The notes: generated by a model from the letters alone, not told the origin. DNA of 5,677 bases from Clostridiales bacterium (GCA_003532195.1 DOFA01000187.1:3994-9670); one strand, 5' to 3'; counted from the stretch's first letter, positions 1-5,677 are shown. Translations and numbers: made by a program.

Positions 1-2
1 TT

Positions 3-665
3 GCGTTCGACATCATGGAAAAAGTCCGCAAAGGCAAGGGGCTGAGCGCGGAACAAGAACAGCTGATGCACGACCGCCAGGTACCGCAGTGGTATATCGA
101 TTCCTGCAAAAAAATCCGCTACATGTTCCCCAAGGCGCACGCCGCGGCCTACACGATATCGTCGCTGCGGATTGCCTGGTTTAAGATCAATTATCCGGAA
201 GAATACTACTGCGCCTACTTCACCATCCGTGCCGACGAGTTCGACAGCAGCCGGATGTGCCTGCCGGCGGGCGAGATCAAAAAAAGCCGGATGGCCTTGA
301 AGGTCTCGTTCCGTGAGGCGCCAGACCGCGAACAGAAGATTTATTATATTGTCGAACTGATCGAGGAGATGCAGCTGCGCGGCATCGATTTCCTGCCGAT
401 TGACCTCTACGAGTCCGCGGCGGTTCATTTTACCAAAGCCGGCCCGGGGCAGATCCGGCCGCCCCTGAAAGCGATCCCGTCGATCAGTCAGGGCATGGCC
501 GAAAGCATTGTCCGCGCCCGGGCAGACGGAGTTTTCAAATCCCGTGACGAACTGATGCGGCGGGCGGGCATCGGCCAGTCCGCCGTCGAAACCCTGGAAA
601 AAGCCGGCTGCCTGAAAGGCCTGCCGGCATCGTCCCAGATCGACCTCTTTGAACTGCTGGGGTGA
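3..665 (+). CDS. polC: DNA polymerase III PolC-type alpha subunit, C-terminal part (5' end outside window)
   Basis: This is the last ~220 residues of the replicative polymerase PolC, which is about 1,430-1,440 residues in Bacillus. The frame is open from base 3 through the left edge, so the ATG at 15 is an internal methionine. Visible hallmarks are AFDIMEKVRKGKGL at the left edge, WYIDSCKKIRYMFPKAHAAAY at 90-152, and YFTIRADEFD at 216-245, all closely matching PolC fingers and duplex-binding regions as I recall them. A helix-hairpin-helix-like segment (KAIPSISQGMAESIVRARADG) lies at about 468-533. The protein ends QIDLFELLG, where QIDLF resembles the clamp-binding QLSLF of Bacillus PolC. PolC extends DNA at the fork with the beta clamp and carries its own proofreading exonuclease, which is not in this window. 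The gene ends in TGA, and priA starts 65 bp later on the same strand. No frameshift or stop is seen in the part present. Confidence 0.97.
   Translation, partial: AFDIMEKVRKGKGLSAEQEQLMHDRQVPQWYIDSCKKIRYMFPKAHAAAYTISSLRIAWFKINYPEEYYCAYFTIRADEFDSSRMCLPAGEIKKSRMALKVSFREAPDREQKIYYIVELIEEMQLRGIDFLPIDLYESAAVHFTKAGPGQIRPPLKAIPSISQGMAESIVRARADGVFKSRDELMRRAGIGQSAVETLEKAGCLKGLPASSQIDLFELLG
636..650 (+). other. Predicted beta-clamp-binding pentapeptide QIDLF at the PolC C-terminus
   Basis: The codons CAG ATC GAC CTC TTT encode QIDLF, five residues before the end of PolC. It fits the bacterial sliding-clamp-binding consensus QL(S/D)LF, and PolC proteins of Bacillota carry this element at their extreme C-terminus. 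Here it is followed by four further residues (ELLG). The clamp-binding role is inferred from position and consensus. Confidence 0.8.
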
Positions 666-713
666 ATGGCGCCCCGGCCAGCGGCGCTGATTAACCCAAC
701 TCGTTTGATTGAG

Positions 714-722
714 AAAAGGAGG
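714..722 (+). promoter_or_regulatory. Strong ribosome binding site for priA
   Basis: AAAAGGAGG lies 8 nt upstream of the ATG at 731 and is a near-perfect anti-16S match. It fixes the priA start at 731. The 65-bp gap it sits in shows no convincing terminator (no hairpin followed by a T run) and no clear promoter, so priA may be co-transcribed with polC. Confidence 0.85.
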
Positions 723-730
723 CTGAAGCG

Positions 731-3031
731 ATGTTCTGCCGAATCGTCCTGCGGGAATCAACGCGCGCCTTTGACCGTGAATATACCTATGCCATACCAG
801 ATGATCTCGCCGGCCGCCTGGCCGTCGGCAGCCGCGTTCAGGTACCGTTCGGCTCCGGCAACCGCAGCGTCGAGGCTTATGTGACCGCGATTCTGGCTGA
901 CGCCGATTCTGATTTTTACATCAAGCCGGTCTTAGGTCTGCTGTCCGAACGCCCGGTCCTGCTTCCGGACCAGATCCGCCTGGCGGCCCAGATGCGCGGC
1001 CGCTACCTGTGCACATACGGGGACGCCTTGAAATGCATGGTTCCGGCTGCCGTTGCCGCGGTCAAAGACAAGACCATCCGACTCGCCGAACTGTGCGATC
1101 CGTCAGAAGCCGCGCAGATGCTGGCCGACGGGGCGGTCGACCGGGTGGGCCATATCCGTGTGATCGAGTTGCTGCTGGAGTGCGGCAGCGCGCCGCTGCA
1201 GGAAATCATGAATGCCTGCCAGGTCAGCCGCGCCGTCTTGAACACTCTGGAAAAGAAACAGCTGCTGCGCTTTTTTGAGCAGGAAGCCCGGCGAACACTG
1301 GCTGATGAAAATGACTATACGCCGGCCGATCCTTTCCCGCCCACGCCGGATCAGGCAGCCGCTATCCGGCGGATCTGCGAATCGCTCGCTGCCGGCGGGC
1401 AGCCGGGCGGCAGCGGGCGCGAATACCTGCTGTTCGGCATCACCGGCAGCGGCAAGACTGAAGTTTATCTGCAGTGCGCCCGCCGGGCGGCCGACCAGGG
1501 CCGCGGCGTCATCATCCTGGTGCCGGAAATCGGACTGACCCCGCAGATGATCAGCCGCATCCGCTCGCGCTTCGGCGCGAACGCCGCGGTTCTGCACAGC
1601 CGGCTGACCCCGGCTGAACGATATGAGCAATGGCAGCGGATCCTGCGCCAGGAGGTCCAGGTCGTCGTCGGCGCCCGCTCGGCGGTTTTCGCGCCGCTGC
1701 AGGACATCGGCCTGATCATTATCGACGAGGAACAGGAAGCGACCTATAAATCAGAGATCCACCCGCGCTATCATGCTCGGGAGATCGCCCGGCTGCGCGC
1801 GCGCGGACAGGATTCTGTGCTGGTGCTCGGTTCGGCAACGCCATCTGTGGAGAGCTACCACCGGGCCAAGGCCGGCCAATCCATCTTGCTGACGCTGCCG
1901 GAACGGGTCGGCCAGGCGGTCCTGCCGGAAACCGAAATCGTGGACATGCGCCGCGAGCTGGGCAGCGGCAATCGCAGCATATTCAGCCAAAGCCTGCGCC
2001 GGGCCATGAATGATGCCTTTGCCGCCGGCCATCAGGCGATGATCCTGATCAACCGCCGCGGCTATGCCGGTTTCATTCTCTGCCGGAATTGCGGGCATGT
2101 CGTAAAATGCCGATCCTGCAGTGTTTCGCTGACCAGCCATCTCAACTGGCATTACGGCGCGGGCGGTTCCGGACGCGAGCCGGGGGCGCCGGAAGACCCG
2201 GCGGCCAACCTGCTGATCTGCCATTACTGCGGGCGGGTCTCGCGCCAGCCGGCATCTTGTCCGGTCTGCGGCAGCACCCGGATCGGACGGTTTGGCGCCG
2301 GCACCCAGCAGGTGGAAGAACTGTTTAACCAGGAATTCGCACCCTTGCGGGCCTTGCGCATGGATCAGGATACGACGGCCGGCCGGTCCGCCCACGCCCG
2401 TCTGCTGGATCAGTTTTCCCGGGGCGAGGCGGCGGCGCTGATCGGCACGCAGATGATTGCCAAGGGGCACGATTTCCCCAATGTGACAACCGTGGGCATC
2501 CTCTCGGCTGACCTGATGCTGGGCATCTCTGATTTCCGGGCTTCGGAGCGGGCATTCCAGCTGATTACACAGGCCGCCGGGCGGGCCGGGCGCGGGGACG
2601 CCGCCGGCAAGGTGGTCATCCAGGCTTACAATATCGACGATTACGCTGTCCGATATGCCGCCGCCCAGGACTACCCCGGATTTTACAGCCAGGAAATCAC
2701 TTACCGCCAGACCATGCATTATCCGCCTTTCGGCAGCCTCTGCAGCATCACGCTCTCAACTGTCCAGGAAGCCCTGGCGCGGACCCGCTGCCAGGAACTG
2801 GCTTCAGCCCTGAAAGCCCGGTTGGAATCCGAACCGTCCGCACAGGGCGTCCAGATGATGGATCCCGCCCGGGCGCCGCTCTACCGGATCAAGGACCGCT
2901 ATCGCTGGCGCCTGGTGCTGAAGGGTCCCGATCCGGTCAGCCTGGCGAATTTTCTTTTACCGGTGACGGACCGGTTCGATTTTGCCAAAACGGCTGTCAG
3001 CATTGATATTGACCCTTACCAGATGCTGTGA
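731..3031 (+). CDS. priA: Primosomal replication-restart helicase PriA
   Basis: PriA is a 3'-to-5' superfamily 2 DNA helicase that recognises abandoned forks and starts primosome reassembly. This copy has 766 residues (E. coli 732, B. subtilis about 805) and looks complete. The N-terminal 3'-DNA-binding domain spans residues 1 to about 105 and a winged-helix region about 135-195. The helicase core follows: GITGSGKT at 236-243 (Walker A, Lys242), LVPEIGLTPQM at 263-273, DEEQ at 332-335, GSATPS at 367-372, NRRGYA at 441-446, GTQMIAKGHDFP at 572-583 and QAAGRAGRG at 614-622. Eight cysteines (451, 454, 460, 463, 497, 500, 510, 513) form the two-zinc module. The C-terminal domain has the family signature DPARAPLYRIKDRYRWRL at 711-728. 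Two oddities are Gln at the last position of motif II, where E. coli and Bacillus have His, and about 19 extra residues between the second and third cysteine pairs. The start is set by the AAAAGGAGG site. def follows after 105 bp. Confidence 0.98.
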   Translation: MFCRIVLRESTRAFDREYTYAIPDDLAGRLAVGSRVQVPFGSGNRSVEAYVTAILADADSDFYIKPVLGLLSERPVLLPDQIRLAAQMRGRYLCTYGDALKCMVPAAVAAVKDKTIRLAELCDPSEAAQMLADGAVDRVGHIRVIELLLECGSAPLQEIMNACQVSRAVLNTLEKKQLLRFFEQEARRTLADENDYTPADPFPPTPDQAAAIRRICESLAAGGQPGGSGREYLLFGITGSGKTEVYLQCARRAADQGRGVIILVPEIGLTPQMISRIRSRFGANAAVLHSRLTPAERYEQWQRILRQEVQVVVGARSAVFAPLQDIGLIIIDEEQEATYKSEIHPRYHAREIARLRARGQDSVLVLGSATPSVESYHRAKAGQSILLTLPERVGQAVLPETEIVDMRRELGSGNRSIFSQSLRRAMNDAFAAGHQAMILINRRGYAGFILCRNCGHVVKCRSCSVSLTSHLNWHYGAGGSGREPGAPEDPAANLLICHYCGRVSRQPASCPVCGSTRIGRFGAGTQQVEELFNQEFAPLRALRMDQDTTAGRSAHARLLDQFSRGEAAALIGTQMIAKGHDFPNVTTVGILSADLMLGISDFRASERAFQLITQAAGRAGRGDAAGKVVIQAYNIDDYAVRYAAAQDYPGFYSQEITYRQTMHYPPFGSLCSITLSTVQEALARTRCQELASALKARLESEPSAQGVQMMDPARAPLYRIKDRYRWRLVLKGPDPVSLANFLLPVTDRFDFAKTAVSIDIDPYQML
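2081..2269 (+). other. PriA zinc-binding module with an internal insertion
   Basis: This covers PriA residues 451-513. Four CxxC pairs are intact: CRNC, CRSC, CHYC and CPVC, as needed for two zinc ions. The spacing between the second and third pairs (Cys463 to Cys497, 34 positions) is much larger than in E. coli PriA (Cys448 to Cys463, 15 positions). The extra segment (about 471-492) is rich in Gly, Pro and charged residues, which suggests a flexible loop. The reading frame is unbroken on both sides, so it is an insertion and not a frameshift. Confidence 0.85.
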
Positions 3032-3071
3032 GCAAACGGTAACAAGATTCACAGATCTTTCAAAATGATTC

Positions 3072-3080
3072 TGGTATAAT
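3072..3080 (+). promoter_or_regulatory. Predicted extended -10 promoter for the def-fmt operon
   Basis: TGGTATAAT combines a perfect TATAAT hexamer (3075-3080) with the TGn extension, in an AT-rich gap within otherwise GC-rich DNA. The best -35-like hexamer, TTCACA at 3048-3053, matches TTGACA at five of six bases but sits 21 bp away, longer than ideal. Extended -10 promoters can work without a good -35. Transcription would start near 3087, giving a leader of about 50 nt before def. Recognition by the housekeeping sigma-A factor is inferred. Confidence 0.6.
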
Positions 3081-3120
3081 AACGCTTGGAAATTATTCTG
3101 CAGCCCGCATCAGGGACGGG

Positions 3121-3126
3121 AAAGGA
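3121..3126 (+). promoter_or_regulatory. Ribosome binding site for def
   Basis: AAAGGA lies 10 nt before the ATG at 3137, preceded by further purines (GGGA). The spacer is A-rich. It supports the chosen def start, as does the family-typical N-terminus MALRQI. Confidence 0.7.
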
Positions 3127-3136
3127 CTGAAAAAAC

Positions 3137-3598
3137 ATGGCATTGCGCCAAATTATTACGGAAGGGGACGATACCCTTCGAAAAACCAGCCGCGAAGTCG
3201 TTCGGATCGACGATCGCCTGAAGGATCTGATCGATGACATGCTCCAGACCATGTACGCCAACAACGGCGTCGGCCTGGCCGCGCCGCAGGTCGGCGTTCT
3301 GCGCCGGCTGTTTGTGGCCGATATCCGGGATGGCGGCGGCGCCAGGGTGGCGATCAACCCGCGCATTGTTTCCGCGGAAGGCTCCCAGACCGGCACCGAG
3401 GGCTGCCTGTCGATCCCCGGCCGCTTCGGCGAGGTCGAACGCCCGGCCCGGCTGGTCCTCGAAGCCCTGGACCGCGAAGGCAATCCCTACACCTTGCAGG
3501 CTGAAGACTATCTTGCCGTTTGCATTTGCCACGAATATGACCATCTGGAAGGCATTTTGTTCCGGGACAAGGTGAAAGGGGAACTCTATTCGGAATGA
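3137..3598 (+). CDS. def: Peptide deformylase, type 1
   Basis: This metalloenzyme removes the N-formyl group from the initiator methionine of nascent proteins, acting in the cytoplasm near the ribosome exit. The protein is 153 residues, and all three family motifs are present: GVGLAAPQVG at 44-53, EGCLSIPG at 88-95, and HEYDHLEG at 132-139. Cys90, His132 and His136 are the expected metal ligands, with Glu133 the catalytic acid; the numbering coincides with that of the E. coli enzyme. EGCLSIPG and the lack of the inserted loops found in type 2 enzymes favour type 1. Residue 131, just before the HExxH motif, is Cys where E. coli has Gln; it is not a metal ligand. The stop codon overlaps the fmt start in ATGA, pairing the deformylase with the formylase, as is common in bacteria. 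Confidence 0.98.
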   Translation: MALRQIITEGDDTLRKTSREVVRIDDRLKDLIDDMLQTMYANNGVGLAAPQVGVLRRLFVADIRDGGGARVAINPRIVSAEGSQTGTEGCLSIPGRFGEVERPARLVLEALDREGNPYTLQAEDYLAVCICHEYDHLEGILFRDKVKGELYSE

Positions 3599-4554
3599 AA
3601 CCCAGGATCCTTTTTATGGGCACGCCGGAATTTGCCGTGCCCGCACTGCTGAAACTGTTCGCCGGGCAGTATCCGGTTGTTGGCGTCGTCTGCCAGCCCG
3701 ACCGCCCCCAGGGCCGGCACATGGAGCCCAAGGCCCCTCCGGTCAAGCTGTCGGCATTGGCGCACGGCCTGCCGGTCTTGCAGCCGGAGAAAGTGCGGAC
3801 GCCGGATTTCGAGGCTGCGGTCAGGTCGCTGCGGCCGGAGATGATTGTCACGGCCGCTTATGGCCGGATCCTGCCGCCCGGGATCCTGGCGGTGCCGCCG
3901 CTGGGCTGCCTGAACGTCCATGCGTCGCTGTTGCCGGCATACCGCGGCGCGGCGCCGATCCAATGGTGCCTGATCCGCGGTGAGACCGTGACCGGCGTGA
4001 CCATCATGAAAATGGATGAAGGCATGGACACAGGGGATATCGTGCTGCAGCGCGCTGTGGCGATTTCTGAAGACATAGATGCCGGGACACTCGGCGAACA
4101 GCTGGCCGCGCTCGGCGCAGAAATGCTGCCGGAAGCGATAGAAGGGTTGCTGTCAGGCCGTTTGCAGCCGATGCCGCAAGACCATGCCCTGGCGACGGCC
4201 ATCACCCCGATGACCCGGGAAAGCGGTGCGATCGGCTGGACCGCCGACGCACGAACCATCCACAACCTGATCCGCGGTACATACCCGTGGCCGGGCGCCT
4301 ATACCTGGTGCCAGGACCGCCGGCTGAAGGTTTATAAAGCCAGGATCTGCACAGATCAGGAGATTCTGGCCGCAGCAGCCCGGATGACGCCGGGTACAAT
4401 CTGCCAGTGCGGCCGCCAGGCGATCAGCGTTGCCTGCGGCAGCGGAGCGGTCGACCTGCTGGAAATCCAGACGGAATCCGGCAAAAAAATGAGTTGTTGC
4501 GAATGCGCTCACAACTACCGCCTGGGCCAGCAACTGGGAAGCAAGGTGAAATGA
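3595..4554 (+). CDS. fmt: Methionyl-tRNA formyltransferase
   Basis: Fmt transfers a formyl group from 10-formyltetrahydrofolate to initiator Met-tRNA. The protein is 319 residues, close to the usual length. The N-terminal catalytic domain starts MKPRILFMGTPEFAVP. The folate-binding and catalytic signature LNVHASLLPAYRGAAPIQW lies at 106-124, with Asn107 and His109 equivalent to E. coli Asn106 and His108. DEGMDTGDIV at 141-150 supplies Asp145, equivalent to E. coli Asp144. The C-terminal tRNA-binding domain begins around 205 with the typical IHNLIRGTYPWPGAY at 222-236. The final 81 residues contain eight cysteines, including CQC at 270-272 and CCEC at 301-304, which is unusual. The start overlaps the def stop by 4 bp (ATGA), and AAAGGGGA at 3575-3582 is a plausible ribosome binding site, so translation is probably coupled to def. 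Confidence 0.98.
   Translation: MKPRILFMGTPEFAVPALLKLFAGQYPVVGVVCQPDRPQGRHMEPKAPPVKLSALAHGLPVLQPEKVRTPDFEAAVRSLRPEMIVTAAYGRILPPGILAVPPLGCLNVHASLLPAYRGAAPIQWCLIRGETVTGVTIMKMDEGMDTGDIVLQRAVAISEDIDAGTLGEQLAALGAEMLPEAIEGLLSGRLQPMPQDHALATAITPMTRESGAIGWTADARTIHNLIRGTYPWPGAYTWCQDRRLKVYKARICTDQEILAAAARMTPGTICQCGRQAISVACGSGAVDLLEIQTESGKKMSCCECAHNYRLGQQLGSKVK
4543..4549 (+). promoter_or_regulatory. Probable ribosome binding site for the zinc metallopeptidase gene
   Basis: AAGGTGA, inside the last codons of fmt, is 7 nt before the ATG at 4557. It is only 1 nt before the alternative ATG at 4551, so it favours 4557. A weaker GGGA at 4536-4539 could serve 4551, which would give a 4-bp ATGA overlap with fmt. 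The two choices differ by two residues. Confidence 0.55.
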
Positions 4555-4556
4555 TC

Positions 4557-5303
4557 ATGTCACTGTTAGTTTATTTCCTGATCGGCAATTACGGATCAAC
4601 CGGAATGTTATACGGGCTGGATACCTGGTATCTGGTTCTGGTCATTCCGGCGCTGCTCCTGAGCCTGGGCGCCCAGGCTCTCGTCAAGGGCACCTTCAGC
4701 AAATACAGCCAGATCGGTGCCCGCGGCGGCTTCTCCGGCCAGGCGGCCGCCCGGCGCATCCTGAACCAGAACGGCCTGACCGGTATCCCGATCGAACGGA
4801 CTTCCGGCCAGCTGACGGATCACTATGACCCGCGCGGCCAGGTCCTGCGGCTGTCGGAATCCACCTATGACAGCACTTCAATTGCTGCGATCGGCGTGGC
4901 GGCCCATGAGGCCGGCCATGCGATCCAGCATGACGAAGGTTATCTGCCCAACCGCCTGCGCGGACTGCTGACCCCGGTGGCCCAGATCGGCTCGTCCTTT
5001 GGGCCCTATCTGGCTATTTTCGGGATCCTTCTCAGCATACCGATCCTGACCAGCGTCGGAATATTTCTTTATGCCGGCGCCGTGCTTTTTTACCTGATAA
5101 CCTTGCCGGTTGAATTCAATGCCAGCCATCGTGCGATTCGTGTGCTGGAAGACCAGGGCCTGCTGACCGACGAAGAACTGGGCGGCGCTAAAAAAGTCCT
5201 GCGGGCGGCAGCCCTGACCTATGTCGCCTCAACTTTGGTGGCTTTTGCCAGTCTCCTGCGCTTGATCTTGCTATCCCGCGGCCGTAATGATCGCCGGCGC
5301 TGA
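4557..5303 (+). CDS. Membrane-bound zinc metallopeptidase, YugP family (Zn_peptidase_2, PF04298)
   Basis: This is a 248-residue membrane protein (250 if started at 4551) resembling B. subtilis YugP, a putative neutral zinc metallopeptidase. A hydrophobic segment lies at about 24-42. A soluble stretch follows with GTFSKYSQIGARGGFSGQ at 45-62. The zinc motif is AAHEAGHAIQH at 115-125, with His117 and His121 as likely ligands and Glu118 as catalytic base. Two closely spaced hydrophobic segments lie at about 150-184, then LPVEFNASHRAI at 183-194, where Glu187 is a candidate third zinc ligand by analogy with HExxH+E peptidases. The last hydrophobic segment is at about 218-239, ending in a basic tail. 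In many clostridia this family sits between fmt and rsmB, as here; in B. subtilis it lies elsewhere. The physiological substrate is not established, so a role in membrane protein quality control is only a guess. The frame stays open back to 4407, but that region overlaps fmt and does not resemble the family. Confidence 0.93.
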   Translation: MSLLVYFLIGNYGSTGMLYGLDTWYLVLVIPALLLSLGAQALVKGTFSKYSQIGARGGFSGQAAARRILNQNGLTGIPIERTSGQLTDHYDPRGQVLRLSESTYDSTSIAAIGVAAHEAGHAIQHDEGYLPNRLRGLLTPVAQIGSSFGPYLAIFGILLSIPILTSVGIFLYAGAVLFYLITLPVEFNASHRAIRVLEDQGLLTDEELGGAKKVLRAAALTYVASTLVAFASLLRLILLSRGRNDRRR

Positions 5304-5677
5304 CCGGACTGATTCGTCCCGCACCCTGGATGCGGCCCGCCTCGCAGCCGGCAGGGTTTTGCATGCGGTTCTCGAAGAGGGCGCCTATGCCAACCTGAGT
5401 TCCATCCGGCTGCTGGAACGATCTGATCTGAGCGCCCTGGACCGCCGGTTCGCCTCAGCCATGATCTATGGCACCCTGAGCCGGATTTACACGATCGACT
5501 GGCTGATCGGGCAGGTCAGCCACCGCCCGCTGGCCGGACTTGATCCATGGCTGCGCACCGTCCTGCGCCTCGGTGTCTGGCAATTGTACTGGTCCCGCAG
5601 CGTTCCGCATCCGGCGGCGATCGATGAATCAGTGCGCCTGGCCAGCCATCTGGCCAATCCCGGCGCCGGCGGCTATG
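5287..5677 (+). CDS. rsmB: 16S rRNA (cytosine-C5) methyltransferase RsmB, N-terminal part (3' end outside window)
   Basis: The frame runs open from the ATG at 5287 to the right edge and encodes the first 130 residues of RsmB (Fmu/Sun), which methylates C967 (E. coli numbering) of 16S rRNA using S-adenosylmethionine. The part present is the NusB-like RNA-binding domain. It shows AGRVLHAVLEEGAYANL at 21-37, LSALDRRFASAMIYGTLSR at 47-65, DWLIGQ at 70-75, LRTVLRLGVWQLYW at 88-101 and AAIDESVRLAS at 109-119, all in the positions typical of the family. The catalytic methyltransferase domain lies beyond the window. The start overlaps the end of the metallopeptidase gene by 17 bp and has no strong ribosome binding site, so translation may depend on ribosomes finishing the upstream gene. 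I see no better in-frame start nearby. Confidence 0.94.
   Translation, partial: MIAGADRTDSSRTLDAARLAAGRVLHAVLEEGAYANLSSIRLLERSDLSALDRRFASAMIYGTLSRIYTIDWLIGQVSHRPLAGLDPWLRTVLRLGVWQLYWSRSVPHPAAIDESVRLASHLANPGAGGY

Noticed and set aside
15..17. ATG at 15 as the start of a separate 216-residue gene
   Set aside because: The frame is open to the left edge and the preceding codons (AFDI) match PolC, so this is an internal methionine of a truncated-by-window gene.
669..687. Possible terminator hairpin after polC (GCGCC with GGCGC, 9-nt loop)
   Set aside because: The stem is only 5 bp and no T run follows, so it does not qualify as an intrinsic terminator.
666..884. Plus-strand open frame starting just after the polC stop
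   Set aside because: It overlaps the PriA N-terminal domain in another frame, lacks its own ribosome binding site, and its translation looks like out-of-frame PriA sequence.
1751..2719. Long minus-strand open frame of 322 codons opposite priA
   Set aside because: It lies wholly antisense to clearly conserved PriA helicase motifs, and its translation resembles no family I know. Such frames are common opposite GC-rich genes.
3104..3120. Hairpin CCCG with CGGG just before the def ribosome binding site
   Set aside because: A 4-bp stem with a 9-nt loop is too weak to call a riboswitch or a regulatory structure.
3527..3532. Cys131 beside the deformylase HExxH motif as a possible altered metal site
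   Set aside because: The known ligands Cys90, His132 and His136 are all present. The neighbouring Cys replaces a non-ligand residue and is probably ordinary variation.
4481..4489. A-run near the fmt 3' end as a possible frameshift site
   Set aside because: The C-terminal domain remains alignable in the same frame on both sides (GKKMS then NYRLGQQLG), and the stop codon sits at the expected length.
4407..4556. Upstream extension of the metallopeptidase reading frame to an ATG at 4407
   Set aside because: The extra residues lie inside fmt in another frame, are Arg/Gly/Pro rich like out-of-frame sequence, and do not resemble the YugP family N-terminus.

Overview
The window is a dense stretch of bacterial housekeeping genes, all on the + strand. 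It holds the 3' end of polC (PolC-type DNA polymerase III alpha), complete priA (primosomal helicase), def (peptide deformylase), fmt (methionyl-tRNA formyltransferase), a membrane zinc metallopeptidase of the YugP family, and the 5' end of rsmB (16S rRNA m5C methyltransferase). I found no RNA genes, insertion sequences, CRISPR arrays or foreign-looking islands.

Organism: a PolC-type polymerase combined with the order priA-def-fmt-(YugP-like peptidase)-rsmB points to Bacillota, most likely a clostridial lineage. The DNA is GC-rich (about 60% judged by eye) and codons end mostly in G or C, so this is not a typical low-GC member. I cannot place it to genus from the sequence.

Layout: 1-665 is the polC tail, ending in a probable sliding-clamp-binding peptide. 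666-730 is a short gap carrying a strong ribosome binding site for priA. 731-3031 is priA. 3032-3136 is the only other gap; it contains an extended -10 promoter (TGGTATAAT) and the def ribosome binding site. From 3137 to the window end the genes are packed: def and fmt overlap by 4 bp, fmt and the peptidase abut (2-bp gap, or a 4-bp overlap if the upstream start is used), and the peptidase and rsmB overlap by 17 bp. def, fmt, the peptidase and rsmB therefore look like one translationally coupled transcript, probably started from the promoter at about 3072-3080, with or without read-through from priA.

How the genes work together: PolC and PriA serve chromosome replication and replication restart. 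Fmt formylates initiator Met-tRNA, Def removes the formyl group from nascent proteins, and RsmB modifies 16S rRNA, so the second block serves translation. The metallopeptidase is a membrane protein of unproven substrate that often travels with this cluster in clostridia.

I do not see a new biological system here. The points most worth a second look are an insertion inside the PriA zinc-binding region, a DEEQ rather than DEEH helicase motif II in PriA, the direct polC-priA adjacency, a cysteine-rich Fmt C-terminus, and the promoter plus dyad in the priA-def gap.
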